Assembly: GCF_000006405.1 (NCBI RefSeq)
Contig: NW_003217086.1
Location: forward strand, 71,061 to 135,060
From: Perkinsus marinus ATCC 50983
Lineage: Eukaryota > Perkinsozoa > Perkinsida > Perkinsidae
DNA: 64,000 nt
Reading direction: 5' to 3'
Positions within the stretch are counted from its first letter, which is position 1. Each line of letters opens with the position of its first letter. Positions 11,934-22,924 of the stretch are shown piece by piece. Under the pieces are notes generated by a model. It saw nothing but the letters and a program-made list of their open reading frames with translations, made no database searches and had not been told where the DNA came from. Position numbers and translations under genes: made by a program.

Positions 11934-12123
11934 GGAGATCTAATGATCTACCTGACGACAATAATAATTGCTTCAACGATTGTGCATGTGGGCGAGAAAT
12001 TCCGTTTGTATGAACGATTACCACGCTTATAATCGTCCGTGCGCCAGAAGACCTTACCCATACATAATCGTCACAGTACCACAGGAAAGGATTCCTCCCG
12101 TAGTTAACTTTGTTGATTAAGCA

Positions 12124-14235
12124 ATGTCGACTAATATCCCTGTCGTCGTTAAGTGGGGGAAGGCCACCTATAATATTGAGGTCAACACTGCGGAATCCGT
12201 GGCTGTTTTAAAGGTAGTATTCCACGCAAGCCGTGGTGCATTCGAGATGGAATTGAACCTGCGTCGCCTCCTTATGCTCGAGAGGTTTTACCGTCAGCGT
12301 GGATTCGCCTATTCAGACTCAGCTGGAGAACCTCACGAGTGTGCCGCATGACAAGCAGAAGATCATGGGCCTACCAGGCGGCCTGCTCAAGGACAGCGAT
12401 GACCTCAGCAAGAAGATCACCAAGCCTAATCAGAAGATCACTCTATTAGGTCGGCCTCCTCCTCCGCTCTATAGTGGCAATATCATCTTGGATCGCCCCC
12501 CTCAGGGACTGCCGTGGCTCAGCAATTGAAAGCCCCGACCGCGAGCACCGTCTTCGTAGAGGACCTGTCGGACGAGGAAAGGAGGAAGGTTCTCAAGGTA
12601 CTTCAGTTTGATTCGCCCCTTCGGCAAGGCACCAGCATGTGGTCAATCTGCCTTGCCGTGCTTCACTACGCTAATCGAGAATCCCTATGAGTAGTCTGAT
12701 GTTTTTACGTTACCTCAGGAAAGGGAGGTCGAGACTCTACCTATTGGGTTGGTGAATCTGGGCAACTCCTGCTATATGAACGCCACCTTACAGGCCCTAT
12801 ATGCAGTTCCTCCTCTACGACAGGCACTGTTGAAGTAGTAGCAAAGGGATTAGTAGGCTCCTCAGTATAGTTGTGTACTCAGCTACGACAGTAGTGCTCA
12901 TAGTGAAGGCAGCAACCAGGAGAGGAGCCTGAGCGCCTTGATACACCAGACCTTCAAGGACCTCGGCACTAAGGCTGATGCAGTCGAGCCCGCCAGCTTA
13001 TTTATGCTCCTTCGAGTTATGTATCCCGAGACCTTCGGAAAGACAACGCAAGGAGGTACTTGGGCCGGTCGTCGTTGTCGTGGTCGTGGCAACACTACCG
13101 CGTGCTAGGTATTCCCCAACAGCAGGATGCCGACGAGTTCCTCCGGGCTCTCATGCTCAACCTCTCTGACACGGTCAAGACGCCTCACAGTAATGTTATC
13201 GATGATTTGTTTGGCTTCACAATGAAGACTCGCATGCGGTAATAGGACCATGTGCTTCACAAAGACCTGATGCTACTGCTACTACTAGGTGCCTGGAGGC
13301 TGAGGCAGAGCCGGAGTCTGTCTCGGAGGAGCGTCATCGAGTGTTGTTGTGCCACATGGGCACTCCTACTGACCCCGTAGGGCACCTCTACCAGGGAGTT
13401 CAGCTCAGTCTGAAGGAGACTATCACCAAGCAAGCTTCGGTAAGCTGCCTGTTGGTGAAAGAGGACCTCTGAGGATCTACAGGTCCTCGGTCGCGACGCT
13501 GAGTTCGAGAAGTCCTCGGCCATGGACTCCCTTCCGGAGTACCTTATAGTAGAGTTCGCCAGGTTCCAGTGGAAGGGAGAGAGCACCTCAGCTGGTAGGC
13601 TCCACATCTCGTGGCGAGCCGCCTTCAGTGGTCTCTGTAGGCACTCATGCTACTAGGACCAAGATCACTCGAAAGGTCACCTTCCCGCAAGTGCTAGACG
13701 TGTACGATTTCTGCACGGAAGATGTGCGGAAGCAGCTCACTCGTGGACGACAACGCAGAAGGTAGTAGCACTGGCGATGAGGAGTTTCGTGATGCACAAC
13801 TTCAGGGTTTACATGGACGAGCAGGAACGGAAGAGGATCCAAGCTAAAGAGGCTAATAGGAAGGACAGCGATGTCGAGATGGACGCCACTGAGGAGGACT
13901 CGAGCGTGGCACAGGTGAGAGAAGGATCTTGCTTACCGCTGTGATGGTTACTGTGATAGATACCCACGGGCAACTACAGGTGTGTATCAATAGTCTCCCA
14001 TGAGGGACGATCGGCTGAGGGTGGACATTATATGGGCTGGGCTAAGTAATGCTACGTGCCTCTATACTGCTGAGAGTACTGGGGGCCTCTAGGTTCAAGG
14101 AGGCCGATGGTGACGTCTTCAAGGAGGACCAATGGGTTAGATTTAATGATGACAAGGTTACTCAGCATGATTGGAAGTAGCAGTACTCGAGATTGCTGAT
14201 GCCGGAGTTGGACCATTGTAGGTATGTCGTGGACC
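12124..14235 (+). CDS. USP14/Ubp6-like ubiquitin carboxyl-terminal hydrolase (3' end in gap)
   Basis: Proteasome-associated deubiquitinase. An N-terminal ubiquitin-like domain (VKWGKATYNIEV, then DKQKIM and KITLLG) leads to the catalytic domain with the Cys box LVNLGNSCYMNATLQAL, the QQQDADEFLRA block, PEYLIVEFARFQWK, and the His box GGHYMGWAK followed by WVRFNDDKV. Phase-checked exons: 12124-12213, 12317-12449, 12506-12597, 12719-12834, 12883-13055, 13109-13238, 13289-13439, 13483-13594, then more to about 14160. Introns are mostly 43-60 bp. One junction near 13595-13655 did not phase cleanly, so a sequencing error or unusual splice site is possible there. The gene enters the 100-N gap at 14236 before its stop. 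The catalytic Cys and His are both present, so it should be active. Confidence 0.92.
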
Positions 14236-14335
14236 NNNNNNNNNNNNNNNNNNNNNNNNNNNNNNNNNNNNNNNNNNNNNNNNNNNNNNNNNNNNNNNNN
14301 NNNNNNNNNNNNNNNNNNNNNNNNNNNNNNNNNNN
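14236..14335. other. Assembly gap, 100 N
   Basis: Exactly 100 N, the usual placeholder for a gap of unknown size. It hides the 3' ends of two convergent genes: the USP14-like gene on plus and the HPR-like gene on minus. Confidence 0.99.
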
Positions 14336-15402
14336 TCTTCTATTATCCTCGGTAGTAGGCTCCAGGCAAGGTCAGCAGCCTCAGGCCAGTGAGCGAGAGC
14401 CCACACAACGTTACAGCACTCACGCGTGGTGAAAGCAATTGTGATGAGATCAATGAGCTCCGACTGATCAGGACAGGGCAACTCCAGGACGCACAAACTC
14501 CACAAGTAGTTGGCGACGTTCTGCGACGTTCGCTGCTTCAACGGCTTCATCTTGACCCCACGCAGAGGGACCACTAGTCCTGCTTGCCGACATCGTGCCA
14601 ATGCCCATAAGGTGTTCGTCACAGCTTGTGTTGAACTGAGTGAAACGGTCGATGCCCTGAGCGCAATCTTAGATATGCAGCACTGCACAGCTGCGTGGTA
14701 ACCTTCGGTGGGCAGGAGAGGCAGGGACTTGGCGAGAGCCCAGGAGACCATACTGAGGTCCTGGGAGTTGAACTCATCCATTCTTGTTGTAGCTGATCTG
14801 ACGAGGTAAGTCATCACGTCGTCATCAGTGAACTCAAGCTTCACAAAACCCCAGAAAACCGCGGCCAGTTGTTTGGGCTCGATGACACCACAGTGGGACA
14901 AGTCCATAGCAGTTACCCGCTTGGCGACAACAGCAAGAGTCGCCGTGCATTGCCTAGGGTTGAGGCCGGATATGGTCAGACTGTGAACGACGTTGGCAAG
15001 GTCACCTCCAGAGGCCTCATTACACGACATGGACAACCTAGCGAATTCCAAGATGTGTTCAAGCTCCCGAGTCACAGCCAAAGCCCAAGTGATAGTAGCA
15101 GCCTCTCGAGCTCGCCAATCACGTACTGTCTGAAGGGCCAGCCGAGGCACCTGTGAGAGACCCGAAGGCGTCGGCTTACCACTACGGAACCACACCGCAC
15201 ACCGATGCAGGGCACAGGCGTAGTTGACGCTGCCGAGTTTGTTAGCGTTGGGGAGGACTATCTCGAGGACAGCAGCTGGGGTGGAGGCATCCATGAGTCG
15301 TCGCTGGAGAACCAAGTCCCCCGATTTCCCCCGTCTCAACCGACCAGCTACTTCGTACATACGACCCTTTATATGGAGCTCATTGGGCCGTACCAACGAC
15401 AT
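14336..15402 (-). CDS. HPR/RAP-like repeat protein (3' truncated by gap)
   Basis: One long uninterrupted exon from ATG 15402 to the gap. It encodes at least 355 residues of helical repeats. Typical units are AREAATITWALAVTRELE, GDLANVVHSLTISGL, PKQLAAVFWGFVKLEF, QDLSMVSWALAKSL, TQAVTNTLWALARC, SQNVANYLWSLCVLEL and RECCNVVWALAHW. The pattern x-x-N/V-x-x-x-x-W-x-L/A-x-K/R-L is that of organellar RNA-binding HPR/OPR proteins. The C-terminus, where a RAP domain often sits, is missing in the gap. The long open frame also offers an upstream TTG, but ATG 15402 is preferred. Unlike the two other HPR regions, no introns are visible here. Confidence 0.82.
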
Positions 15403-15419
15403 TGGCAAAGATAGAGCTA

Positions 15420-16222
15420 TAAGGAAGATTATGACTCAGAGTGACCGAGACAAGATGTAAGCAACCGCATCGGGAAAAACCCACTGGCTGATCCCTCGCT
15501 GATGGTCATCAGTCACAACCAATAACGGGCATTTATGAACTCAATACCATCTCACGAACATCAAGACACGACGTCCTTCACTACATGGAGGAGTTACACC
15601 AGACAGACCGATGCGAATGGAGACCAGTTTAATGATGAATTCCGATGCACAACTTGGAGAGACAAATCGCAAACTCCTTGCTACAAAATTCATCTTGTCG
15701 GACTTCGCTATCCCAATTCGGCCATCTCCGATGAAGAAGGAACACGGCTATTGCTTATCATCTCTATTGACTTCACCTTGACTAGCTAGCCCTCAACAGC
15801 CTCGGTGGCTTTCGCTGAGCCGAGAAGACCATAAGGGATTCAGGCCACCACAGGATGCCGCCTGCTCTAGTGTGCTCTATCCATCGCAGCTGATGCAAGT
15901 GATGCTGACGGTCGATCCCCCTTCTACAAGTAAACTCCGCATCCACTTGAATCTCACTCCTTCGAGAGCAGATAGGACTACTCCCCCTCGTCACCTATCA
16001 ACACTAGAGTATGCCCAATGGGGGAGCATCAAAGAGCCTTCCCACTTCATAAGACTACGTCACGAGAAGGCTTTGTCGCCAGAGCTGCGGTCATTGATAA
16101 GGAGCTATTAACCATCAAAAATCCGACCTTGTCGACACTCTCATACCTAGTACTTGAACGGGGATGACCCAGCACGATCCCCCATACACGACTCTATCTG
16201 ACGGGTTAACGGCACAGCACAG
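15420..16222. other. No gene recognised
   Basis: Short open frames on both strands (for example plus 15535-15789) show no domain or repeat. I see no RNA gene or mobile element. Confidence 0.45.
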
Positions 16223-16516
16223 CTACATGGACCCCGACAGAAGTCTCTGCTTGTCCTCCAACCTTTCCGTCACTCTACCTATCAACGACTTCTTGGCTTT
16301 AGCACATAGACGCTTGATAACCCCTTTAGAACTGATGCGGCTCTTGTAGCCCACTAGACCGCGAGCCATCATCCTCACCGACAACTTGCACAAGTCGAAG
16401 GGACTACTTCCCACGACGTAAACCTTCAAAACCCTATCAACCGTGGGTACACATCGGTCGACCCTCGCGCGCACCTTCTCAGCAGTAGCGTACCTGATGA
16501 AAAGGAGGGCAGGCAT
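16223..16516 (-). CDS. Hypothetical basic 97-residue ORF
   Basis: ATG-initiated open frame of 97 codons, rich in Arg/Lys and Val, with no recognisable domain. Its middle is basic and its ends hydrophobic. It could be a small gene or an exon of the uncharacterised minus-strand gene upstream. Evidence is limited to the open frame. Confidence 0.25.
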   Translation of the reverse strand: MPALLFIRYATAEKVRARVDRCVPTVDRVLKVYVVGSSPFDLCKLSVRMMARGLVGYKSRISSKGVIKRLCAKAKKSLIGRVTERLEDKQRLLSGSM

Positions 16517-16559
16517 GAACCCACCTCTACAGTAGGGCAGTCGGCACTGCTATGATACA

Positions 16560-19180
16560 CTACTTAAGCCTAGCTGTTGTACTCGTGGCCGCCTCCACTA
16601 CGTCCTCCTCCTGCTCGTGTAGCACGTCCACCGTCCCACAACGTAGACTCTCTATAGAGATGGCCGGAGCCTTCGCGAAGGAAGAAGGCGTCCTGGGGTT
16701 CACAGAGAAATTGCCTTGTTCCCAAGACCAGTGAAAAATGGCACTGCCGTCCTCGCCTCCATCCACCATGCATGCGCCTTCAGTCGGATCGTTGGGGGGC
16801 ACTTCGACCTGAGCACAGAAGACATCTATCAAAGAACGGATACCTCGGAGCTCACGGTAAGACGTGCAGTAGTGAATGGTTGACTCAAGCCGGTAAACCA
16901 CTGAAGAATAGCAATGTTGACAACGAGAGCCCAGCGGCAAGGCATCACAACAACACTATGAGAATACAGTACACTAAAGCGGCAAGTGAACCACGACCAC
17001 TATACACATACTGGGGTTATTCTTGCTGCACTGTGGAGGACCCACTAGGATGGAGGGGAAATCAGCGTCGAGCGGCGCGGGGCCAACCTGGAGGCGAGCG
17101 AGTTAAACTTTCCAGGCCTTAGCGTAGATTAGTAAGGTAGTGCGCGACGATACGAGCGGCCTAACATTTAGTCGGATTGTGTTCGAAGGATCCCTCACGA
17201 AGGCATCCCCCTCAAATGTGGATCGTGTGAGGAACATAGACAGATCAGGTTGAGCTGAGATTTCGGTGGTCAACAGTCACAAGACATACCATAAAACTAG
17301 CAGAAAATAATAACACAACCTAGTTTTTCTATGGCGGCCCCTTCCTTGCTGTTAGCCTCGATCACTAGTCATAGGTTGCGAACGAGCTCCCTCGATGTGG
17401 TGTACGGCGCGGGAGGAACACACATGTGACCACTGCCATCATAATAAGCGATACTTGAACACTAACAGCTGGTGATGCAGACAACAACAACATGAAGAAC
17501 ATCCCCATCACACTTGTGTCACCAAGGCTCCATACTGCGCTCGAGCCTCCGACACCGGTCGACCTCGCTCCATGGAGCCCGCTTGCTTGTTCATATTCTT
17601 GACCAGGGGGGCACGGGGCATTGTGGAGCCCTCGACTTTCATACTAGACCATTCTTTACAGAGCCTCCATTGAAGCGCGTGTTCGATGCAGCCTTGAGAG
17701 AAGCACTCATCAATTTCACACTGTACTTGCACTTGGAGAACGACGTGTCCTCATCTGTGTACATATCCACCACTTGTGGCACTAGTGGAGTATGCTCTAT
17801 GAGTAGGTCAGAGAGGATCCTAGCACGGAGGGCACTGAGGAGAACAACAGGGATCAGATCAGGAGAGAAGCATGCCCTCACGAGACAGACTTCCTAACCA
17901 ACAATAACAACAACAAAGACCCGCAAATTTGGGGTTCAAAACTGAGATCGTAATGGAACAGTCTGTCGCTGGCCTCTGAGACTGGCAGCAACACGAAATA
18001 GTGGTCAAGGTGAGCATAGGCGACACGCAGAATACGACAGCACCCTCGTGGGCGAAATGAGCAGTGCTTACTCTTGTGACCAGACGTTCTCTCCTTCACA
18101 GATGAGGTTGCTGACGATAACACTTCCACCTTTCATATTTTTCCCCCACTCAGCTGGAGTGTTACCCTCCTGCCAGGAGAAGGAGGCGCTACCAGTCTCC
18201 CCGGCATCAACTCTACAGTAGTTGCTATCGCCGGCACCTCCCTCACCCATGGTGGTTACCTGACGAAGCAGTGTGGGAATATATGTTCGGTTTCCTCAAC
18301 TGAGCTCGTAAGTTCCTCACTATATTATGAAAAATTCACACGATTTTGGGTATAAGTATACAAAAATCAACGATAATTTCTCAAAATTTCCATATTGCTA
18401 GCAACACATGTAGTTGACCATATGCGTATATTCCCACACTGTGACAAGGTGTCGAGAACACAGATCATGTTGGGGCCAGCTCACATCCAAAGCGCCAGTG
18501 ACCAACAGCGGGCACAAGATGAGCGATAGTGCGCGGGAGATCGGCACTGGTACGACGTAGTAGCCTAATGAGTACGACTCTGGTAACCAACCGGAAATTG
18601 GAACAAGGCTAAGACAGCGTGAATGGACAGACCCTCTAGGTAGAACAACGCCTAGGCCTTGTCTCCAGACGGGCGAGGAGGAGGAGGAGGAGACGAGGCT
18701 ATGGACAAGCCCAGAATCCAAGGTAAAATTTCACTCGCCCGTGCTGGCCAAAGCCTAAGGCCCCCGACCACAATTCAAGGACTCTGTCTGTGCTCCAAGG
18801 TGGCCGTGCTGAGGTCTGTCACACCGTCCATCATGTTTGGTGTCAGCCAACGGCCATCACAAAGCTCGACTTGACTCGAAATGATTTCTTTGAATAGGAT
18901 GGTCACCGCAAAAGACATTAATAATGCGCGAAGGCCCAAAGACAAGGAAGCTGGAGAGGAACGACGCAGAGAGATAACGAGCGATTCTGAGGCGGTTTAT
19001 CTGCTAGTAGTAACACCCGCACCGGTTGACTCACCAACATTCACAACGGGAATAACCATATCTTCATAAGAGGGCCGCCAACCACTACGTGGGTCCCATG
19101 AGCTGCACGTTATAGCGGATTCGTCCCACCCATGTAGTAACTCGAGCCGATTAATCAACAGGAGGCTTGGTCAATAGTCA
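16560..19180 (-). CDS. Uncharacterised multi-exon gene(s)
   Basis: Several minus-strand segments look coding, but I do not recognise the product. In coding order: an exon at about 19165-19045 ending at a GTGAG donor (SWDPRSGWRPSYEDM); an exon around 18890-18780 (ELCDGRWLTPNMMDGV); a stretch at 18640-18450 with a hydrophobic, possibly membrane-spanning segment (YYVVPVPISRALSLILCPLL); 18250-18070 (CRVDAGETGSASFSWQEG); 18050-17930; 17880-17640; and 16880-16560 (CMVDGGEDGSAIFHW). The last and the 18.2-kb segment share a motif, suggesting a repeated domain. A miniature element at 18269-18441 separates two of the segments. Exon borders are approximate and this could be two genes. Confidence 0.35.
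18269..18441 (+). mobile_element. hAT-like MITE copy 3 (173 bp)
   Basis: Best-preserved copy. Starts CAGTGTGGGAATATATG and ends CGTATATTCCCACACTG, a near-perfect terminal inverted repeat. Flanks TGACGAAG (18261-18268) and TGACAAGG (18442-18449) match at 6 of 8 positions, an 8-bp target duplication as in hAT elements. Too short to encode a transposase. Confidence 0.85.
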
Positions 19181-19298
19181 TGGTCACAGTTGAGTACTAT
19201 CATCCCACAGCCTTCCTCACCGTCGAGTGGTATGCATCATGTTGTGGAGAAGTCAGCCTCGTCATCACTATCGTGGGCCTCGAGATAATTCCCTGCTG

Positions 19299-22200
19299 TC
19301 AACAACAACAGCAGAAGACTACTTCTAAGGCCCTATTTTTCTCCTCCATACTCAGCGTGAGTCCATTAAGCGACTCAGCGGAATACTCCAGCATTGCCGA
19401 GACCCGAGCTATCGCACGACTAAGCTGCCTAGTGCACTGTGTCACCTGGCATTGAGCGTCTACTATCGAGCTCACATACACCCCAGCGCTACTGCTGGCA
19501 GCTTGCCCTCTGTCAGTTGGCTTATGAGTTCATCAATACCATCGATTGCCGCCATCTAGAAGGAGAACAACAACAACCTCATGCGAGCTGAAGAGCCGGA
19601 GGACGAGCGGTACAATCCTGTCAACTTTGGTTTCCAAGCGCCTCAAGTGATTCAAGCATAGGAGGACATCTTTGCTTTGGGCTTCCCCCCGCATCTTCCT
19701 CATCCCCATGGTGAACTCTTCCACCGACAAACTACCATCACCTGCAAGCAACACTCTACTCGAGGACTCGAGTCGAGGAGGCTCACCCTTGGCCAGCATA
19801 TGCCACACCTCCTGGAGCTCATGCGCATCCACATCCAGCAAGGCTAACTTATGGACAACTCGGCGGCCTCGTAGAGCTTCCTCGAACTCCTCGCGACTCA
19901 GCTGTGAACGAATAAGACACATACAGCGCCATTTGCTATCAGGCAACTCGAATCGTAATAGCAACAAGTAACTGGTAGTAAATGAAACTCATCGAGGGCA
20001 CCACCGGATCCCTCGAAATGTGAGATAGAGTGTAGGTCTAATCTTTGGCTGTCATATCATAGCAACATGGCTCAGTGTTTGATAATTCCACGCTGGTCCT
20101 CTGGGTTTACACACAGACCAGCACTCTAGCCAATCGGAGATGTTATCGTAGTCTAGGATCTCAATGAAATGAAGGGAAGATGTTCCCCATCTACCTCGCC
20201 GCTGCCATCAGTGTCCAACTCTGTGAATAGGTATCCGAGCTCAGCAGCCTCTCTCGCTCTGTTCCTCTCCATCTCGATAGCCTAAGGCTTCACGACACCC
20301 ACCAGAGATGGCGTCCCATCGCCCTACGTGGTGCTCATCATCCTCCTTGGCTATGCTGAAGGCGTGCTCGACTATAACTGCTGTGATGAGGTTCATGAGG
20401 ACGAAATAAGCGATGGAGATGAAGATGAGGAAGAGCCACTCGACCATCGGCTGCTGCACCATGAGTGGACGGACAATGCCCGTCCAAGAGTCCAGCGTCA
20501 TAATCTACATAGGAGGAGAAGCAGGGCGAGGCAGGAGAGAACATACTTGGAATAGTGTGAACATGGACAAGAGGACATCCCCGAATAAGGATTGGACTTC
20601 TTCGTTGTTCCTGACAAACGTTGGCGATGGAGGAAGAGTTGCTCAGGCGGTAGCAATCAACATGCCAAGCTTGTCAGAGTGACGAGGAAGCAGCACGAAT
20701 AAGCCTTGATTATGCTCTCTGTGACAACAGGAACAATAAATAGAAGCGGCACATGACATGAATAAGGTTGCAGACTATATTTGCTATTCCGAGCACTCCG
20801 CACTGCTCAGAACAACGAGCCGTGCATGGCCCTAAATCTGTTTCTCCGAATATTAGACCCTATTCAGAGGGCACCACCACAACACCCTCACAGGTTGCCC
20901 TCCCATCTCCCAATGAAATGAGTACATGCTATACCAAAGACATAACACACAGCGGCAATGACAACATACCTGAACGATCAGCTGCTACTGGGAAGGACCA
21001 GGAACACTACGTCCAGAATAGAGTCAGACTGCTCTCCAATACGCCTCTAACCATCATCCACATCTCCCTAAATGCCGGTATGAGTCTGATGGCTCTGGCA
21101 ACTCTAATGAGTCGAAGAGCTCGTAGGACCTGCCAGAGTAACATCTAGACTCTTTCCTATGTAAATTGACGATGTGGAGTACCTGCAGTTGGCGCGTCCA
21201 GTCTGACTGTAAATTAAGGGGTACTAGGATCCAAGACACGAATATACCTAATCTAACGGCGATACTTCTACGATGGGAGTGAGAGATTTATATTTTCTAA
21301 ATCATGATTATAGAGAACGTCCGCTTTACGGTGGAGTCTTATCACCTAACAACACGAGTAAGGTGTCCATCATATTCACAGGATATAGCAACCAGATCCA
21401 AGTATTCGCTGCAAGTCGGAGTAGCCACTCGGAGAGGAAGATCTGAACAAGGTGTGGTATGCATAGTAACTGACATCAGCCCACCAACGTGAAGGCTTGG
21501 TCAGTGACGAAGAAGAAAGCGTCGAGACCTCCATCAGGACTCTCAGGATAGTAGGTCGATTGCCAAGCAATGATCACACAGTTGAGAACGATTAGGAAAC
21601 CTACAACAAGGAATTATGAGCCGAGGGAAACCGGTGTGGGAGAATATGCACTTGGTCAACTACGTATGTTGGTGACGATATGAGAATTCTGAGGAAATTT
21701 CGTGAAATTCTAGGGGGTTTTTGTTCACTTCTACCCTAATTCGTGTGTAAATTCTCATAGTATAGTGAGGAACTTGAGCTCAGCTGAGCTGAGGAGACCA
21801 AATATATATTTCAACACTGAGGAAAGCTGAAGGTGGTCAGTAAAGAGAACAACGAGCCAAACTAGATGTAAAGAAAAGGTGGAGATGAATAGTTGCACAC
21901 GGATGTGGGGAAAGTATAGACTCGCACCCAAGACGCCTTTCCAGGTCCCCACCGAGAGCTCGCATGCCTACCTATGGCCACATCAAACTGTATGCTGTTG
22001 ACAAACACTAATGTACGGGATGGCCGAGAGGGGTAGTCTTCTGATGTCACCTCTGCTGATTTCTTATCAATGGACCTCTGTAGTCGCGATGAGCCGTCAA
22101 GTACAGTAGCCATCACCACTTTACCGCGATTCCTGCTAATCCCATCGCTCTCAATATGCTTGTCAGGGCAGGTAACGCACTTCCCAGTTGAGGAGGCTCC

Positions 22201-22330
22201 TATGCTAGCGCCTGGTCACTTCCACCAAGGTCACACTCACCTCTGTATCAGACGTCTCGGTCAGCACATCGTGTTCTGCACAAGCCGCCGAGGCCTCAGA
22301 GGCAGACACTGTACTATCATCAGGTGACTG
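19299..22330 (-). CDS. Voltage-gated cation channel, single six-TM domain with C-terminal EF-hands
   Basis: Multi-exon gene, about 22.3 to 19.3 kb. A polar N-terminus precedes S1, which spans the junction 21972/21600 (QFDVAIG joined to FLIVLNCVIIAWQST). S2 is at ~21440, S3 is joined across an intron (NMMDTLLVLL, then GIFVSWILV), and S4 is LRALRLIRVARAIRL at 21140-21060 with Arg every third residue. S5 is near 20980-20900. The pore helix GDVLLSMFTLFQ leads to the filter MTLDSWTGIV (~20500), and S6 is FLIFISIAYFVLMNLITAV. The C-terminal side has EF-hand loops (DTDGSGE at ~20220, GDGSLSVEEF at ~19730) and a predicted coiled coil near 19470-19330. TLDSW resembles Ca/Na-channel filters. Only one domain is present, so four subunits would assemble. 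The S1 intron 21971-21601 carries a miniature element. Confidence 0.85.
21632..21819 (-). mobile_element. hAT-like MITE copy 4 (188 bp), intronic, inverted orientation
   Basis: Reads on the minus strand like the other copies. Plus-strand ends are CGGTGTGGGAGAATATGCAC and ATATATATTTCAACACTG. Flanks AGGGAAAC (21624-21631) and AGGAAAGC (21820-21827) match at 6 of 8. It lies in intron 21971-21601 of the voltage-gated channel gene, between the two halves of S1. A short CAGCTGAGCTGAG palindromic stretch makes it the longest copy. Confidence 0.85.
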
Positions 22331-22924
22331 AGAGGGGCATCTATTCGGAGGTCTACCGTTGAGGGTGGTGTACGTCGAAATGTCTGGTGAATCTAGGCGC
22401 CCAGTTGCTCCTCATACATGCTATGCATTAGCCATTAGTACAGCACTGAGATCATCCCCTATCGCAAGATTCGACTCTGCCTACTGCGAGGTTCCTTAAA
22501 CTTGTTCCCATTGATCACTCTTTAACACAAGCACGACTCAGCGTCGGACACCTCAAAGGGAATACTGGTCACGGGACGACTCGAAACTTTTAAGTTGAAA
22601 GAATAAACCAGCTTTGTTATCATTGAAACGACGTCCCTGCAGGTGGTTCACAATTGTCGTTGAGTCACAGCACAGTCGCGCACGTCATAAGTGGTAATTG
22701 TCAGACAGAAGGTGCGCTCACCTCGCGCACTCCCATGGGATGAGGTTTGTGCGAGGAAAGTTAAGATACTTACCGATTGACTTCTCTGTGCCAGCTGAAC
22801 CGAAAATTCGAAATTGGTCTGATTTTCGCGCGCGCCCCAACTCTGGCGGTTTCGACCTGTGGGAAAAGGGGCAGTTGTTACGGTAGCATGACACATATAA
22901 GCGGAGCGCAGTATCATTCTCCCT
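22331..22924. promoter_or_regulatory. Divergent intergenic region between channel and LRRC40-like genes
   Basis: Separates the minus-strand channel gene from the plus-strand LRRC40-like ATG at 22925, so it should contain both promoters and any first non-coding exons. The channel start codon is not identified and may lie near 22410. I see no clear TATA box or other regulatory motif. Confidence 0.4.
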
